From NCBI GenBank assembly GCA_026995045.1, contig JALWPK010000148.1, positions 1-61,460 on the forward strand: a stretch of 61,460 nt of DNA, read 5' to 3'. Both the position numbers and the translations under genes were made by a program. Positions 36,382-45,846 of the stretch are shown here, piece by piece (positions within the stretch are counted from its first letter, which is position 1; every line of letters starts with the position of its first letter). This DNA comes from Gammaproteobacteria bacterium. GTDB lineage: Bacteria; Pseudomonadota; Gammaproteobacteria; SZUA-229. The notes under the pieces are model-generated. The model did no database searches, was not told the DNA's origin, and saw nothing but the letters and a program-made list of their open reading frames with translations.

Positions 36382-37633
36382 TATACCACTCGATGATTTG
36401 TATGAATTGAATGTCAGAAGTTTTTGGCATGCGTTCAAGCAAGAGAACTGGTCATTCAAATGGTTGTGCCTTTATTTTGTATTTGAATATGTGCGCCCCG
36501 CTTCACTGTACCCGGTGCTGGACATACTTCCCTGGACACAGCTAGCCTTGCTGCTGGCGGTTGTTTCCGCTCTTCAGGACAGATCTGTCAGGTGGGTCTC
36601 GGCCGCCAGTAATGTAATGATGGCGCTCTTTTTTGTTGTGGTGCTGTTGTCGTCCGTATTTGCTTTTCACCCCTCTTCGTCCTGGCACAAAATTGATATT
36701 CCGGTTAACTGGCTGGTCGTGTATTTTTTGATAGTTACCGTGATTAACTCGCGTCGGCGCTTTTTTCTGTTTCTATTGGTGTTTCTGCTGGTTAATTTCA
36801 AAATGTCATCGCATGGTTTTATCAGTTTTGCCTCCAGGGGGTTCGCCTATACAAAGTGGGGAGTTGTAGGGCCGCCAGGATGGTTTGGCGATTCAGGTGA
36901 TTTTGGCATCGCTATGATTGTGTTTACAGCGATTGCCATTGCATTTGTGTTGGCGCTTCGTTCACGATGGGGAAAGTATAAAAAGCTACTGCTCTATTAT
37001 TTGCCGTTTACAGGGTTGATGACAATTATTGGCACCAGTTCACGTGGCGCCCAACTGGGTATGGTGGCAATGGGTGCATGGTTTTTGCTCAAGTCCAGGA
37101 AGGGTTTAAAGGCTTTGGCTTTGGTGGCCGCTGTCGGATTGGTTTTGTATTCTGCGCTGCCTGAGGAAATGCTTCAGGAGTTTGAGTCAGCGGGTGAGGA
37201 TGGAACATCCACGGACAGGCTCGCTCACTGGGCATTTGGTATGAGGGTTATTGCTGATCACCCGATGCTTGGTATTGGTTATGAAAACTGGTTGGTGTAT
37301 TGCGATTATATGAATCCCGATGGGTTGGGTTACAAGGACAGGTGCAGATTGCCACATAATACATATATTTCTGCGGGGGCGGAGTTGGGTATCCCCGGTC
37401 TCTTGCTGTATGTGCTTCTTGCCATGTATATGTTTATGGTAAATGCGCTAACCAGAGATGCAGCAAAAAAGAATGACGATAGTCTAAGCTATTATCTTGC
37501 GCACGGCTTTGATGCGGGTATGATTGGATATCTTGTGGCAAGTATTTTTTTTACCGTATTATTCTATCCGGTATTCTGGATGCAATTGGGTATGGTGGTT
37601 GCATTGAACAAGGTGGTAGTGAGTGCAAAGTAG
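36350..37633 (+). CDS. Wzy/O-antigen-ligase family membrane protein
   Basis: The 427-residue polytopic protein has about ten membrane helices and a large periplasmic loop with RLAHWAFGMRVIADHPMLG and PHNTYISAGAELGIPG, the Wzy_C signature. It resembles the exosortase A-associated O-glycosylation ligase group and Wzy polymerases; from sequence the two roles (polymerising repeats or attaching glycan to acceptor) are not separable. The upstream phosphatase overlaps its start. Confidence 0.82.
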   Translation: MKSRKKSKTVDIPLDDLYELNVRSFWHAFKQENWSFKWLCLYFVFEYVRPASLYPVLDILPWTQLALLLAVVSALQDRSVRWVSAASNVMMALFFVVVLLSSVFAFHPSSSWHKIDIPVNWLVVYFLIVTVINSRRRFFLFLLVFLLVNFKMSSHGFISFASRGFAYTKWGVVGPPGWFGDSGDFGIAMIVFTAIAIAFVLALRSRWGKYKKLLLYYLPFTGLMTIIGTSSRGAQLGMVAMGAWFLLKSRKGLKALALVAAVGLVLYSALPEEMLQEFESAGEDGTSTDRLAHWAFGMRVIADHPMLGIGYENWLVYCDYMNPDGLGYKDRCRLPHNTYISAGAELGIPGLLLYVLLAMYMFMVNALTRDAAKKNDDSLSYYLAHGFDAGMIGYLVASIFFTVLFYPVFWMQLGMVVALNKVVVSAK

Positions 37634-37668
37634 AATTGGTGTATCGCATCCTTGCGAAGCATGGTTAT

Positions 37669-38565
37669 CTAGCTTCCGCCACTAAAGCCGGTTGTGACTT
37701 CTGGCGGGTTAGGCCTTGCCTTTATTACCACATTGCCGGTTCCGATAAAAAGGTTGCCATTTGAGTCGGTGTTTCCTGGCGGGTCGCTGGTAATTGTGAC
37801 ATTGTCAATATAGGCTGTTTGTGTTTTTGGCGCTCCACCATTCCAGTAGGTCCATATATATATGAAATCTGAAATCGATGAAGATGATCCAAGAGTAGCG
37901 GTTTGCTTGTCTTCCATAACCAGCTTGCCATTATGCCAGGTTCTTCTTATCCCTTGCCCGGGTTTCGAGCTGAATTTAACGTATTGTTCGAAAGCGTGCC
38001 ATTGTCCCAGTGTGACCTTGGCTATACCCGTATTGTTATTGCCTCTTAGTTCATTCATTGGCTTGTTGTCAAATATTGTTTTACCGTCGGGTCCAATGAC
38101 TTCGCCACCTACAAACAAGCCGCCACGATTTCCTACCTGCTTTATATAATTGTGGTGGTAGCCTTCATTGTCGCCATTGGCTGAGGCGACATGGATGCGC
38201 ATGAACTTCATCCCTTCAGGACTGCTGGAGCTGAAGTTAAAGTCTATAGGGTAATAGACCCAGACACGAAACCAGATTTCGTCATTCTCTTTTAACGGGG
38301 CTGGGAATTTCCAGGAGCCTCCCCATTTTCCAAACCCTCCTGATGTATCGCCTCCTTGCACGGTAACGCTTCCACTTTGGTTGCCACTGAGTACCGGTGA
38401 TGATGCATACCTGGAGTCATTGGCGTGACTATGGAATGCGTCAGGATTGGGCAGCATTGCCTTGTCGCCAACATTCCCTTGTTCAAAATCTGCGGTGATT
38501 ACCCATGCGTTTGCATGACCTGTAAAGAGAATTAGAAACGGTAGTAAGTATCTGTTGTAATTCAT
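37669..38565 (-). CDS. Secreted jelly-roll protein, polysaccharide-lyase-like
   Basis: The 298-residue protein has a signal peptide (MNYNRYLLPFLILFTGHANA, cleavage near residue 20). A concanavalin/jelly-roll beta sandwich follows: DFEQGNVGDKA at the start, EIWFRVWVYYPIDFNF, GMKFMRIHV, QWHAFEQYVKF and TAYIDNVTI. This layout recalls heparin-lyase-I/PL20-like lyases. No catalytic residue can be assigned with confidence, so a binding role is equally possible. The ATG at 38565 was chosen because a signal peptide begins there. It is 143 bp downstream of the glycosyltransferase, so it may have its own promoter. Confidence 0.65.
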   Translation of the reverse strand: MNYNRYLLPFLILFTGHANAWVITADFEQGNVGDKAMLPNPDAFHSHANDSRYASSPVLSGNQSGSVTVQGGDTSGGFGKWGGSWKFPAPLKENDEIWFRVWVYYPIDFNFSSSSPEGMKFMRIHVASANGDNEGYHHNYIKQVGNRGGLFVGGEVIGPDGKTIFDNKPMNELRGNNNTGIAKVTLGQWHAFEQYVKFSSKPGQGIRRTWHNGKLVMEDKQTATLGSSSSISDFIYIWTYWNGGAPKTQTAYIDNVTITSDPPGNTDSNGNLFIGTGNVVIKARPNPPEVTTGFSGGS

Positions 38566-38708
38566 AGGAGTGTCCCTGCTATCGGTTAATATTATTCGCG
38601 CAGTTTTTAAAACGAGGTTGCTGATGTTTTCTTTACCACACCCTATCGCAGTATAGCACCATCCTGTCAACGGAAGTCCTCTTCTGGATTGCGTCTAACA
38701 AGTGGCCC

Positions 38709-39680
38709 TTAGCCGGCTTCGAAGTATTGCATGTGGCTGCGTATATCTTTTATAACTGATTGATAATATTCTAATTTTTCATTCTTGAGATGTTTTATCT
38801 CTGTATTTAACAATTCACGGTCTTGGAGTAATGTAGCAACCGATGTGGCAATACTGTCAATTGAATTGTCAGTATATATACAGCCTTTGTTAAAGTATGA
38901 AACCAGTGGTGGCGTGGCTGTCAGGATGAGCGGCTTTTCAGCGGCAACAGCTTCATATGCGCCGCAAACAAGGCAGTTGTCACGTGTGGTCAGAACCATA
39001 ACGCCGTCACAGCTATTTATCAGGCTCAGATAGTCTTCATCTGGCAAATAACCTGTAAGCACGATATTCTCAGGCAGGTTGTCTGAGTTGATGTTTTTGG
39101 TTTGATAGCCTCCAGTGATGTGAATGACTGTATTGTCCGGGATATTTTTGGCGGCAGATATAACGTTATTGTAAGGTTCGTCCGATCCCCAACTGCAAAC
39201 ATACACCAGATTGACTGTGTTTGTTCGAAATGGGTATTGCTTCTTTATTGATATGCGGGGTAATGGATCGGGAGCGATGATGATTGCATCCTTGTTTTTA
39301 TGCGCATGATGAAATAAGTACTCATTTGTCACAATGATTCTGTCAGACAAGGAGTTAATAAAAAATGCGAGTCTGTTAAAAAGACGGGATTTTCCTTCAA
39401 ATGGAAATAAACCGGCATTGTGAGCATCAACAAACACGGTAATTCTGAATAGTTTGCAATATAGCGTGGCTAGAATTGTTAACACTATTGATGGATTTTG
39501 TACAACAACCAGTTTTGGCCTGGTTTTTATAAGTAGTTTGATAGTTCGATATGTGAGTTTTACATAGCGTTTCCATCTGTTGCCATCTGTAGTGATCTCG
39601 TGCAGATCGATACCGAGAGCGTCACTTAACGTTATATTTCTTCTCTGATGCTCCCACGTAATCCATATTTTTCTACTCAT
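38709..39680 (-). CDS. Glycosyltransferase family 4-like
   Basis: The 323-residue protein has an N-terminal acceptor half with KLVVVQNPSIVLTIL and VDAHNAGLFPFEG, and a GT1-like C-terminal half with VCSWGSDEPYNNVI and an EAVAAEKPLILT region. It is short for the family. The Ile/Asn/Lys-rich composition and AT-rich DNA are unlike the housekeeping genes, suggesting transfer. It is 9 bases downstream of the flippase. Confidence 0.78.
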   Translation of the reverse strand: MSRKIWITWEHQRRNITLSDALGIDLHEITTDGNRWKRYVKLTYRTIKLLIKTRPKLVVVQNPSIVLTILATLYCKLFRITVFVDAHNAGLFPFEGKSRLFNRLAFFINSLSDRIIVTNEYLFHHAHKNKDAIIIAPDPLPRISIKKQYPFRTNTVNLVYVCSWGSDEPYNNVISAAKNIPDNTVIHITGGYQTKNINSDNLPENIVLTGYLPDEDYLSLINSCDGVMVLTTRDNCLVCGAYEAVAAEKPLILTATPPLVSYFNKGCIYTDNSIDSIATSVATLLQDRELLNTEIKHLKNEKLEYYQSVIKDIRSHMQYFEAG

Positions 39681-39689
39681 GATCTGCTC

Positions 39690-41144
39690 TTATTGCTTTC
39701 CCAGAATATGCGATATTTGTGATTTTATTTTGTGTTTTTTTGCGTCTGGAATTATCGGTAAATAATATAACGCTATCAAAAATATTGCAGTAACAATCAT
39801 TCTGCAGGCGATAGACGGAAATATTTCATCTGGAATGAAAAAGCTTGATAGATATGTTGTCATTGCCAGAAAGCTGCACTTTGCAACTACAGGCCACGGT
39901 AGTTTCAGGGTGTAATACTTTTGAGATGTAATATATGTCCATAAGAACCTGGCGGAAAAGCCTATTACTGTTGCCCAGGCAGCGCCATGAATACCAAACA
40001 TTGGGATTAGTAGGAAGTAGGCGCAGGTTATGACTGCGACGCCAGCAGCTTCGGCATAAGCAATTTGTGATGTTTTCTGTTTAAGGAGAATGCCGATGCT
40101 GCAGTATTTCGTCCATGCTTGCACTATATGCGCAAGAATGATGATCGGAACAATTTCGTGCGCCTCAATGTATGATGGGTCAGACATTATCGTTAGCAGA
40201 TCTTTTGTAAATAACGACATTATTAAACCGACCGTAACAAGAAATATACTTGTAAGTAAAAATACGTCGCTATAAATCTCCACAGCGTTATGTTTTTTGA
40301 GGACGTTGTACTTTTCAGAATCCCAGAAGTTCTGAAAAGGATCCCAGGCAAGAACCAGAAAAATGAACCCAAACTTGTAGCCCAGAGCATATATGCCAAC
40401 CTGGGATAAGTCTGTATAAAGATTCAATATATACCGGTCGCCGAATGCGAGGTAGAAGGATCCTAGTGTGGCGATTTTTAATGGCAGGCTGAAACTGAAC
40501 AGGTTTTTGCACCTGTGAGGGTTTATGCTGAAGCCGGTTTTTGATAGTGAGTAAGTTGTAAGCATAGCGCTCATTATGGCGCCAGAAATGACGGCGCTGT
40601 ATATAACGCCCTCCACATGCATGTCAAGAATAATAATAAAATATATGTTTAGTGATAATTGTATGGCAAGCTTCGTGATGCTGAATATCAGAAACAGCCA
40701 TGGGCGCTGGTCCGCTTTGATGTGTGTCAGCGGTATTTGCATAAACGGCTCCAGCAGCATAGTGAGCGCGAATAGTTGAATTATTGTAGAATATTGCGTG
40801 CTTGCAAAAAGCAGCGTTGATATTTCGTCAGCGAGCAGGATGACTGCGGTTACACCTATAGCATTGGTAATTGTGCTGAGAAATAATGCCGAAGATATAA
40901 TCGCATTCTTTTCCGCGGCGGTTTCTGCTGTGCAATAATATCTAAATACGGCTTGACCAACCCGGGCGCCAAATATTATCGACGCAAAGTCTATTAGCAT
41001 CGATAATAGTTCAACGGTTCCGTAGTCTTCTGTTGTCAGGTATTTTGTGTATATAGGAAGCATGATGATGCTTACGGTTCGTCTAAGCACATCGCCTGCC
41101 ATGTATATCGACGTATGGCTAATAAGCTTTTTGCTGTTACTCAT
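39690..41144 (-). CDS. Oligosaccharide flippase (Wzx, MATE/MVF fold)
   Basis: The 484-residue polytopic protein has about 12-14 membrane helices and begins MSNSKKLISHTSIYMAGDVL, a Wzx/RfbX-type N-terminus, with the typical LPIYTKYLTTEDYG segment. It should move the lipid-linked repeat across the inner membrane. It lies in the minus-strand glycan operon between the sulfotransferases and a glycosyltransferase. Confidence 0.88.
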   Translation of the reverse strand: MSNSKKLISHTSIYMAGDVLRRTVSIIMLPIYTKYLTTEDYGTVELLSMLIDFASIIFGARVGQAVFRYYCTAETAAEKNAIISSALFLSTITNAIGVTAVILLADEISTLLFASTQYSTIIQLFALTMLLEPFMQIPLTHIKADQRPWLFLIFSITKLAIQLSLNIYFIIILDMHVEGVIYSAVISGAIMSAMLTTYSLSKTGFSINPHRCKNLFSFSLPLKIATLGSFYLAFGDRYILNLYTDLSQVGIYALGYKFGFIFLVLAWDPFQNFWDSEKYNVLKKHNAVEIYSDVFLLTSIFLVTVGLIMSLFTKDLLTIMSDPSYIEAHEIVPIIILAHIVQAWTKYCSIGILLKQKTSQIAYAEAAGVAVITCAYFLLIPMFGIHGAAWATVIGFSARFLWTYITSQKYYTLKLPWPVVAKCSFLAMTTYLSSFFIPDEIFPSIACRMIVTAIFLIALYYLPIIPDAKKHKIKSQISHILGKQ

Positions 41145-41180
41145 GATTCGGCTACTACTGATTTGGCAATTAAGGAGGTG

Positions 41181-41945
41181 CTATAGATAGCCAAACAATT
41201 TCATATACTTAACGGCGTTTTCATTTTTCATAAAATCTGTAATTATATCGTGGTGTCTGAAGTCTTTTTGTTCAAATTTGCGTATTGAGTGCGTTGAGAG
41301 GTCGCTTATTGAGCTGCCAATGAGGTTTTTGCTTTTTGTGATAGTTGCATGTTTATGCCACGTGTATATGTTGTTGTGTGGTTTTATTCCTGCATGGCAG
41401 CAAATCTTTTCTATAGTGCTTTTGAAGCTGGTGATTAGCTCCTCATACTTTATTGTAATTACGTTGGGATGGCTGTGATATTGAAGTCCCTTTTCTGCCG
41501 CTGCTGCCCATCTGTCAGGTGACACCCATGTTCGTGATTTGTCTGCGGGGTGGATTGATGTCACAACATCTCTTCCATCTCGTATAATATGTATTAGTCT
41601 TACATTGTTAGAAAAATATCTGAGTATTTCATCGAAATAAAATATATTGGCGGGAGACTTCTCGCACCAGCGTCTATGTGACGGTCTCGGCGTGTATCGG
41701 CCAAGAGTTTTTATCAGGCGTTTTATTCGGATGGGGCGATGGCTGTCGAAACCGGCATGAGGGCCGTAACAGAACGACCATGTTTCTTCTTCCATAGCGA
41801 GTACTTCCGGGTGGGCTGACATGACAGATGTCAGTAATGATGTTCCGGATCGTTCGCAGCCGCCTATAATTATCGGTGGCTGAGTGAGTGTCCTGTAATT
41901 TACTATTCCTTTGAGGTAGTAGGTAATATCCATCGGTCGCATCAT
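41181..41945 (-). CDS. Sulfotransferase family protein
   Basis: The 254-residue protein has the PAPS 5'-phosphosulfate loop GGCERSGTSLLTSV and the 3'-phosphate motif IIRDGRDVVTSI, plus EKSPANIFYFDEIL. It would transfer sulfate from PAPS to a sugar hydroxyl or amine. It starts 4 bases inside the end of the second sulfotransferase gene (ATGA-type overlap), so the two are coexpressed. The acceptor is unknown. Confidence 0.85.
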   Translation of the reverse strand: MMRPMDITYYLKGIVNYRTLTQPPIIIGGCERSGTSLLTSVMSAHPEVLAMEEETWSFCYGPHAGFDSHRPIRIKRLIKTLGRYTPRPSHRRWCEKSPANIFYFDEILRYFSNNVRLIHIIRDGRDVVTSIHPADKSRTWVSPDRWAAAAEKGLQYHSHPNVITIKYEELITSFKSTIEKICCHAGIKPHNNIYTWHKHATITKSKNLIGSSISDLSTHSIRKFEQKDFRHHDIITDFMKNENAVKYMKLFGYL

Positions 41946-42997
41946 TCTTTTCCAAAATTATAGAAGTAAGATGTCAGGATATCCTCACACTCTTGCTCAA
42001 TATTGTGAAACCATTCATCATTAGCGTACACTTTCCACTTGCCGCGTCTGGGTGGTGCGATCAGCTTTATTGCTGTTTCAACATGATTTTCATCAATTTG
42101 CAGTAGCTTGAAAAGCTTGCTCAGCACCTCTACGGGTTGAGTTGTCAAGTCTTCAAATGCAATACTGATGTCGGAATATGTTGTCCCGTACAGATAGGAT
42201 AGTCTCCAGATAAGATAGTGATAGTAGTAGGGGTGGCGTTTCAATTCCGGGTTGAGGAAAGGGAAAGCGCCAGCAAGATCATGCGCCCATTCGATTGTAT
42301 AAAACAGATTGTATTGGGTGAAATCGTGGTCAGCCAGTGTGGTCGGAACTGCTGCAGACTTGCTTGAGACGGATAACCATAGGTCACGAGGGTGGCGATA
42401 CATATGGATGACAGGTATACCACGAAAGTTTGCTTTCAGCCACGGTAGCCTGAAGTCAACCCGATTGAATTGCAATATAGCTCTCCCGTTGGCTTGTTGT
42501 ATCAGCTCCTGAATATACAGTTTCATATTGCGATCATATGAACTCTGATCCATTAACAAGTGGGTATGTGACCATTTTTTGCTAAAGAGGTTTTCGACGC
42601 CTTGAAGATGGTCGTACTCGGACCAGTAATCCTTTACTCCTTTATGCGTGGGGTCAACTTGCCGGGTTCGGTTGTCAGGAGTGAAGCAAATGCCTTCGTT
42701 CAGTGGTTCATAATAGCAGTGAGTGCCCTTGATGCTTCTAAAAATGTTCCACAGCAGGGTTGAGCCAGAGCGAAATCTTGCGGTGATAAAAACGGGTGTA
42801 TTCTGGGAACACATTGCATCATCAGGTTTGCCTGGTAATTCAGGGTAAATGTCAGCGGCAGGCAGATTCTGGGCGTCACTCAGGCCCGTCGTTGCGGCTG
42901 GAGAGAGCTTTGCCGGGTGGTTTTCATTGAAACAGCTCTGAAACTCCTTGTGACCAACAGTTTTTCTGACGAGCTTCCAGTATGTTTGTTTAATCAT
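41942..42997 (-). CDS. Sulfotransferase family protein
   Basis: The 351-residue protein has the PAPS loop ITARFRSGSTLLWNIF and the 3'-phosphate motif HMYRHPRDLWLSV, and belongs to a different branch from its neighbour (longer, no GGCERSG). Both cofactor motifs are intact. It overlaps the upstream GT4 stop and the downstream sulfotransferase start by 4 bases each. Together they suggest a glycan sulfated at two positions. Confidence 0.83.
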   Translation of the reverse strand: MIKQTYWKLVRKTVGHKEFQSCFNENHPAKLSPAATTGLSDAQNLPAADIYPELPGKPDDAMCSQNTPVFITARFRSGSTLLWNIFRSIKGTHCYYEPLNEGICFTPDNRTRQVDPTHKGVKDYWSEYDHLQGVENLFSKKWSHTHLLMDQSSYDRNMKLYIQELIQQANGRAILQFNRVDFRLPWLKANFRGIPVIHMYRHPRDLWLSVSSKSAAVPTTLADHDFTQYNLFYTIEWAHDLAGAFPFLNPELKRHPYYYHYLIWRLSYLYGTTYSDISIAFEDLTTQPVEVLSKLFKLLQIDENHVETAIKLIAPPRRGKWKVYANDEWFHNIEQECEDILTSYFYNFGKE

Positions 42998-44187
42998 GAT
43001 TTAATCAGATTTTCGCAATAGTTAAAAAACTCATGTACTTTGTGTCTGGCATCGTTTTGTAGCGCCCACTCGTATCCATTGTCTCCGAGTTTTTTCCTTA
43101 GATTTTTGTCTTTAACCAGTCTGGTGATTGCATCCGCTATAGCGGAGATTGATTCGCTGTTTACAAGAAGACCTGTTTGTTCATGTATGATGGCGTCGAC
43201 AGCGCCTCCAGCCCTGCCGCCGATAACAGGTTTGTGAAAGGCGTTTGCTTCAAGAAAGACAAGCCCAAAACCTTCAGTATCGCCATTGGCAAGTTCTCTG
43301 TTGGGCATAAGAAACAGGTCGCACTCGGAGTATAGCTGTTTCAGTCTTTCATGTGGCACGCGTCCCTCCAGGCTGATATGTGCAGACAGATCCAGCTCAG
43401 CTATGCGTTGTCGGTAACGGCCCAGATTGGGGCCATCGCCTGCTATCACGAGCTGAGTATTTGGGTGCGATTTCACAACTGTCGCCATCGCCTCAATAGC
43501 GTAGTCAAAGCCTTTTCTGTCTATCAGGCGGCCGGCTGAGAATATAAGGATGTTTCGGTTGTCATCATGGCGCTTGCGCACCCTGATGTGATTGCCATCT
43601 GCAATAAAGTTGTCGAGATCAATGCCATTTGTGATGAGCTTTAATTTTTTGGGGGAAAGTCCATATTCGTTGATAAGCACATTCCTTGTGAAGCTGCTGA
43701 CGCATACGACACCATGAGCCGTTGCAAGATGACGTCGTGCATTCTTGCCTAGAAATCTGGAGTTTGTGTTTGTGGTCAGTTCTTCGCCGTGCACATAGTA
43801 TATGATTTTTGTGTTTGTCAGGAATCTGAGTGCGGCGCCAAGCCATCCTGCTGCCTGCAGTTCGCCGATACAAATAACATCAATCTTTCTGAATCTGATG
43901 ATGTGCAGTGCTTTTAAAAGAAGCTTGATATTTGAAGGGATATCAAAAGTGATAATTGTCCATGCAGTATGTAGCAGGCTGCGGCTGTTTACGCTGGGGG
44001 GGTGAATGTAGTCAACAGTATAGATATCCTCGTTCTGAGGGCGGTCTATGTGACTATGTGTGTCCCGGTTCGTTGAGGCTGTCAGGACTGATAATTTCTT
44101 GTTGCTGTATTTGAAAAGCGTGCCATACACGGTTGCGGACCCGCCTATTACAGGGGGGAAGTAACTGGTTATGAGCAGGCAATTCAT
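42994..44187 (-). CDS. Glycosyltransferase family 4 (GT-B)
   Basis: The 397-residue protein has the N-terminal MNCLLITSYFPPVIGGSATV and the C-terminal donor domain FSAGRLIDRKGFDYAIEAM and EGFGLVFLEANAFHKPVIGG (EX7E). It is a retaining GT4 for the repeat unit, with unknown sugar specificity. It is overlapped at its 3' end by the sulfotransferase gene. Confidence 0.9.
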   Translation of the reverse strand: MNCLLITSYFPPVIGGSATVYGTLFKYSNKKLSVLTASTNRDTHSHIDRPQNEDIYTVDYIHPPSVNSRSLLHTAWTIITFDIPSNIKLLLKALHIIRFRKIDVICIGELQAAGWLGAALRFLTNTKIIYYVHGEELTTNTNSRFLGKNARRHLATAHGVVCVSSFTRNVLINEYGLSPKKLKLITNGIDLDNFIADGNHIRVRKRHDDNRNILIFSAGRLIDRKGFDYAIEAMATVVKSHPNTQLVIAGDGPNLGRYRQRIAELDLSAHISLEGRVPHERLKQLYSECDLFLMPNRELANGDTEGFGLVFLEANAFHKPVIGGRAGGAVDAIIHEQTGLLVNSESISAIADAITRLVKDKNLRKKLGDNGYEWALQNDARHKVHEFFNYCENLIKS

Positions 44188-44215
44188 GGCGCTTCAGTAT
44201 AGTAGGGGAAGGTGG

Positions 44216-45823
44216 TCAGTTATACTGAAGTGGATAGAGGTATACGTTGGTTTGATTGTAGACGCCAAGATACACGGGCTCGCCAGTTGAAATGTCAGGA
44301 TCCTGCTGCAGTATTTCAAAGGACTCTTTGGCTGTAGGGGTTTCGCTCAGCATGAAATAATCGGGCTGAATAATTTTCAGTGTGTCAACTGTATTGAATA
44401 CTGTATTTGAGTAGAGTGAGCGCACATTGGCGCCAAGTGTAAGAAAGGGCGCCCAACCGCCGGCAATGACCTGTTCTTCACCGATAGTCTCCACAATCCT
44501 GTCTCTCAATTTTTGAGCATTATGTGTCTGGTTCAGGTAGAGAGATGCTGAAAACACCAGATTGTAAACAAGTGTTGCAGCTATCAGTGCGTAAATGCAG
44601 TATCGCAGGCTTTTTTCGGATGTTGGCTGGCGAATATAAAACATGAATATGGTGGCTGCGATAATACCCAGAAGAATAATGTAGCGAACCTGAATATATT
44701 CATCAGCATGGATGCTGATCAGTGCTGCTATAAATGCCATGGCAATCATGCTATATGAGCATAATCTGGCAACAACGTTGTATGTGATAGTGGCGTGAGA
44801 GAGTTTTGTGTGCTCCCATTCCAGAATCAGCAGGATATAAGCAGGTATGATAGGTGAGAAATAACGCATCGGGCTGTATCCAAAAGCTGACAGGAGAGCA
44901 GGCGTGAGTATGATGATGCCTAGCAGGGATGACCGGTAAACATTGCCAAGGTATTTGCCTGGCTGATACAGGAGAATGTAACTTGTGCACAAGGCTGTGG
45001 TAATCAGCGTAAGCGGTGATGTTTGCAGTAACGGGTTGTTGAACAGTCTGTACAGGTAATCGGATGGCGACAAACTGATTCTTGGTGACCATATGTCATA
45101 GGTTGCGAGCAGCGTTATAAGAATGGCCAGAGAGGTGGCGGTGATAATGGCAATGGCCTGCTTTGTCGAAATTTTTTTGTTGTTCAGTAATAAATACAGG
45201 CTGGTGGCAAATATGGGGGGTAGTATGTAAACAATGGCGGAGAACTTGATTGTCTTTGCGATGATTATGCCGCCAACGAGTATTAATGCGGCAGGGATAA
45301 AAGACGCTTTTCTTTTTTCATAATACAGGGTGGTTGGCAGCACGGTTGCGTAAAAAAAGAATGCCAGCGGCATTTCCAAAAGCATGACATGGGAGAACGC
45401 CAGGATGGTGACATCGGTGGCCAACAGCCCCAGCCCCAGCAATAGTATTTTTTTGCTGTAGCGTCTTCTATAAAGAGCGAGATAAAGTACTAGCAGCAGG
45501 GTGAAAAATGCCAGAGGAACAAGGCGTGCGCTTTCAATGCTGATGCCAAACATCTTGAATGCGGCGTAAACGGACCACTGTGTAATCGGGCTGCTGCCAA
45601 GCCAGCCACCGTAGGTGTCTGCATCATGCCATTTGCTGTCGCCATAGAGCAGAAGATTGCGTGGCGTCAGGGTTTTGTATCCCTCATCAACGTACAGGCC
45701 GGCGCTCCAGGAAAGTCCAGGAGGCGTGTCTGCACTCAGTATTTCAAGACGATATGATATTGCAGTAACAAGTATCAGAATTGTCGCAATGACCAGATTA
45801 AAATTTTTGTTGCTGGCTTGCAT
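44216..45823 (-). CDS. GT39/ArnT-like polyprenyl-phosphate-sugar-dependent glycosyltransferase
   Basis: The 535-residue membrane protein has a first helix, then a periplasmic loop with the acidic motif YVDEGYKTLTPRN (Asp-Glu, the catalytic site type of GT39/GT83), about eleven further helices and a C-terminal periplasmic domain. It would use a polyprenyl-phosphate-linked sugar made by the neighbouring GT2 enzymes to modify glycan or protein in the periplasm. The ATG at 45823 was preferred; a TTG overlapping the upstream stop is possible. Confidence 0.78.
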   Translation of the reverse strand: MQASNKNFNLVIATILILVTAISYRLEILSADTPPGLSWSAGLYVDEGYKTLTPRNLLLYGDSKWHDADTYGGWLGSSPITQWSVYAAFKMFGISIESARLVPLAFFTLLLVLYLALYRRRYSKKILLLGLGLLATDVTILAFSHVMLLEMPLAFFFYATVLPTTLYYEKRKASFIPAALILVGGIIIAKTIKFSAIVYILPPIFATSLYLLLNNKKISTKQAIAIITATSLAILITLLATYDIWSPRISLSPSDYLYRLFNNPLLQTSPLTLITTALCTSYILLYQPGKYLGNVYRSSLLGIIILTPALLSAFGYSPMRYFSPIIPAYILLILEWEHTKLSHATITYNVVARLCSYSMIAMAFIAALISIHADEYIQVRYIILLGIIAATIFMFYIRQPTSEKSLRYCIYALIAATLVYNLVFSASLYLNQTHNAQKLRDRIVETIGEEQVIAGGWAPFLTLGANVRSLYSNTVFNTVDTLKIIQPDYFMLSETPTAKESFEILQQDPDISTGEPVYLGVYNQTNVYLYPLQYN

Positions 45824-45846
45824 GGCCTTGACAGGTATGGGAGTGG

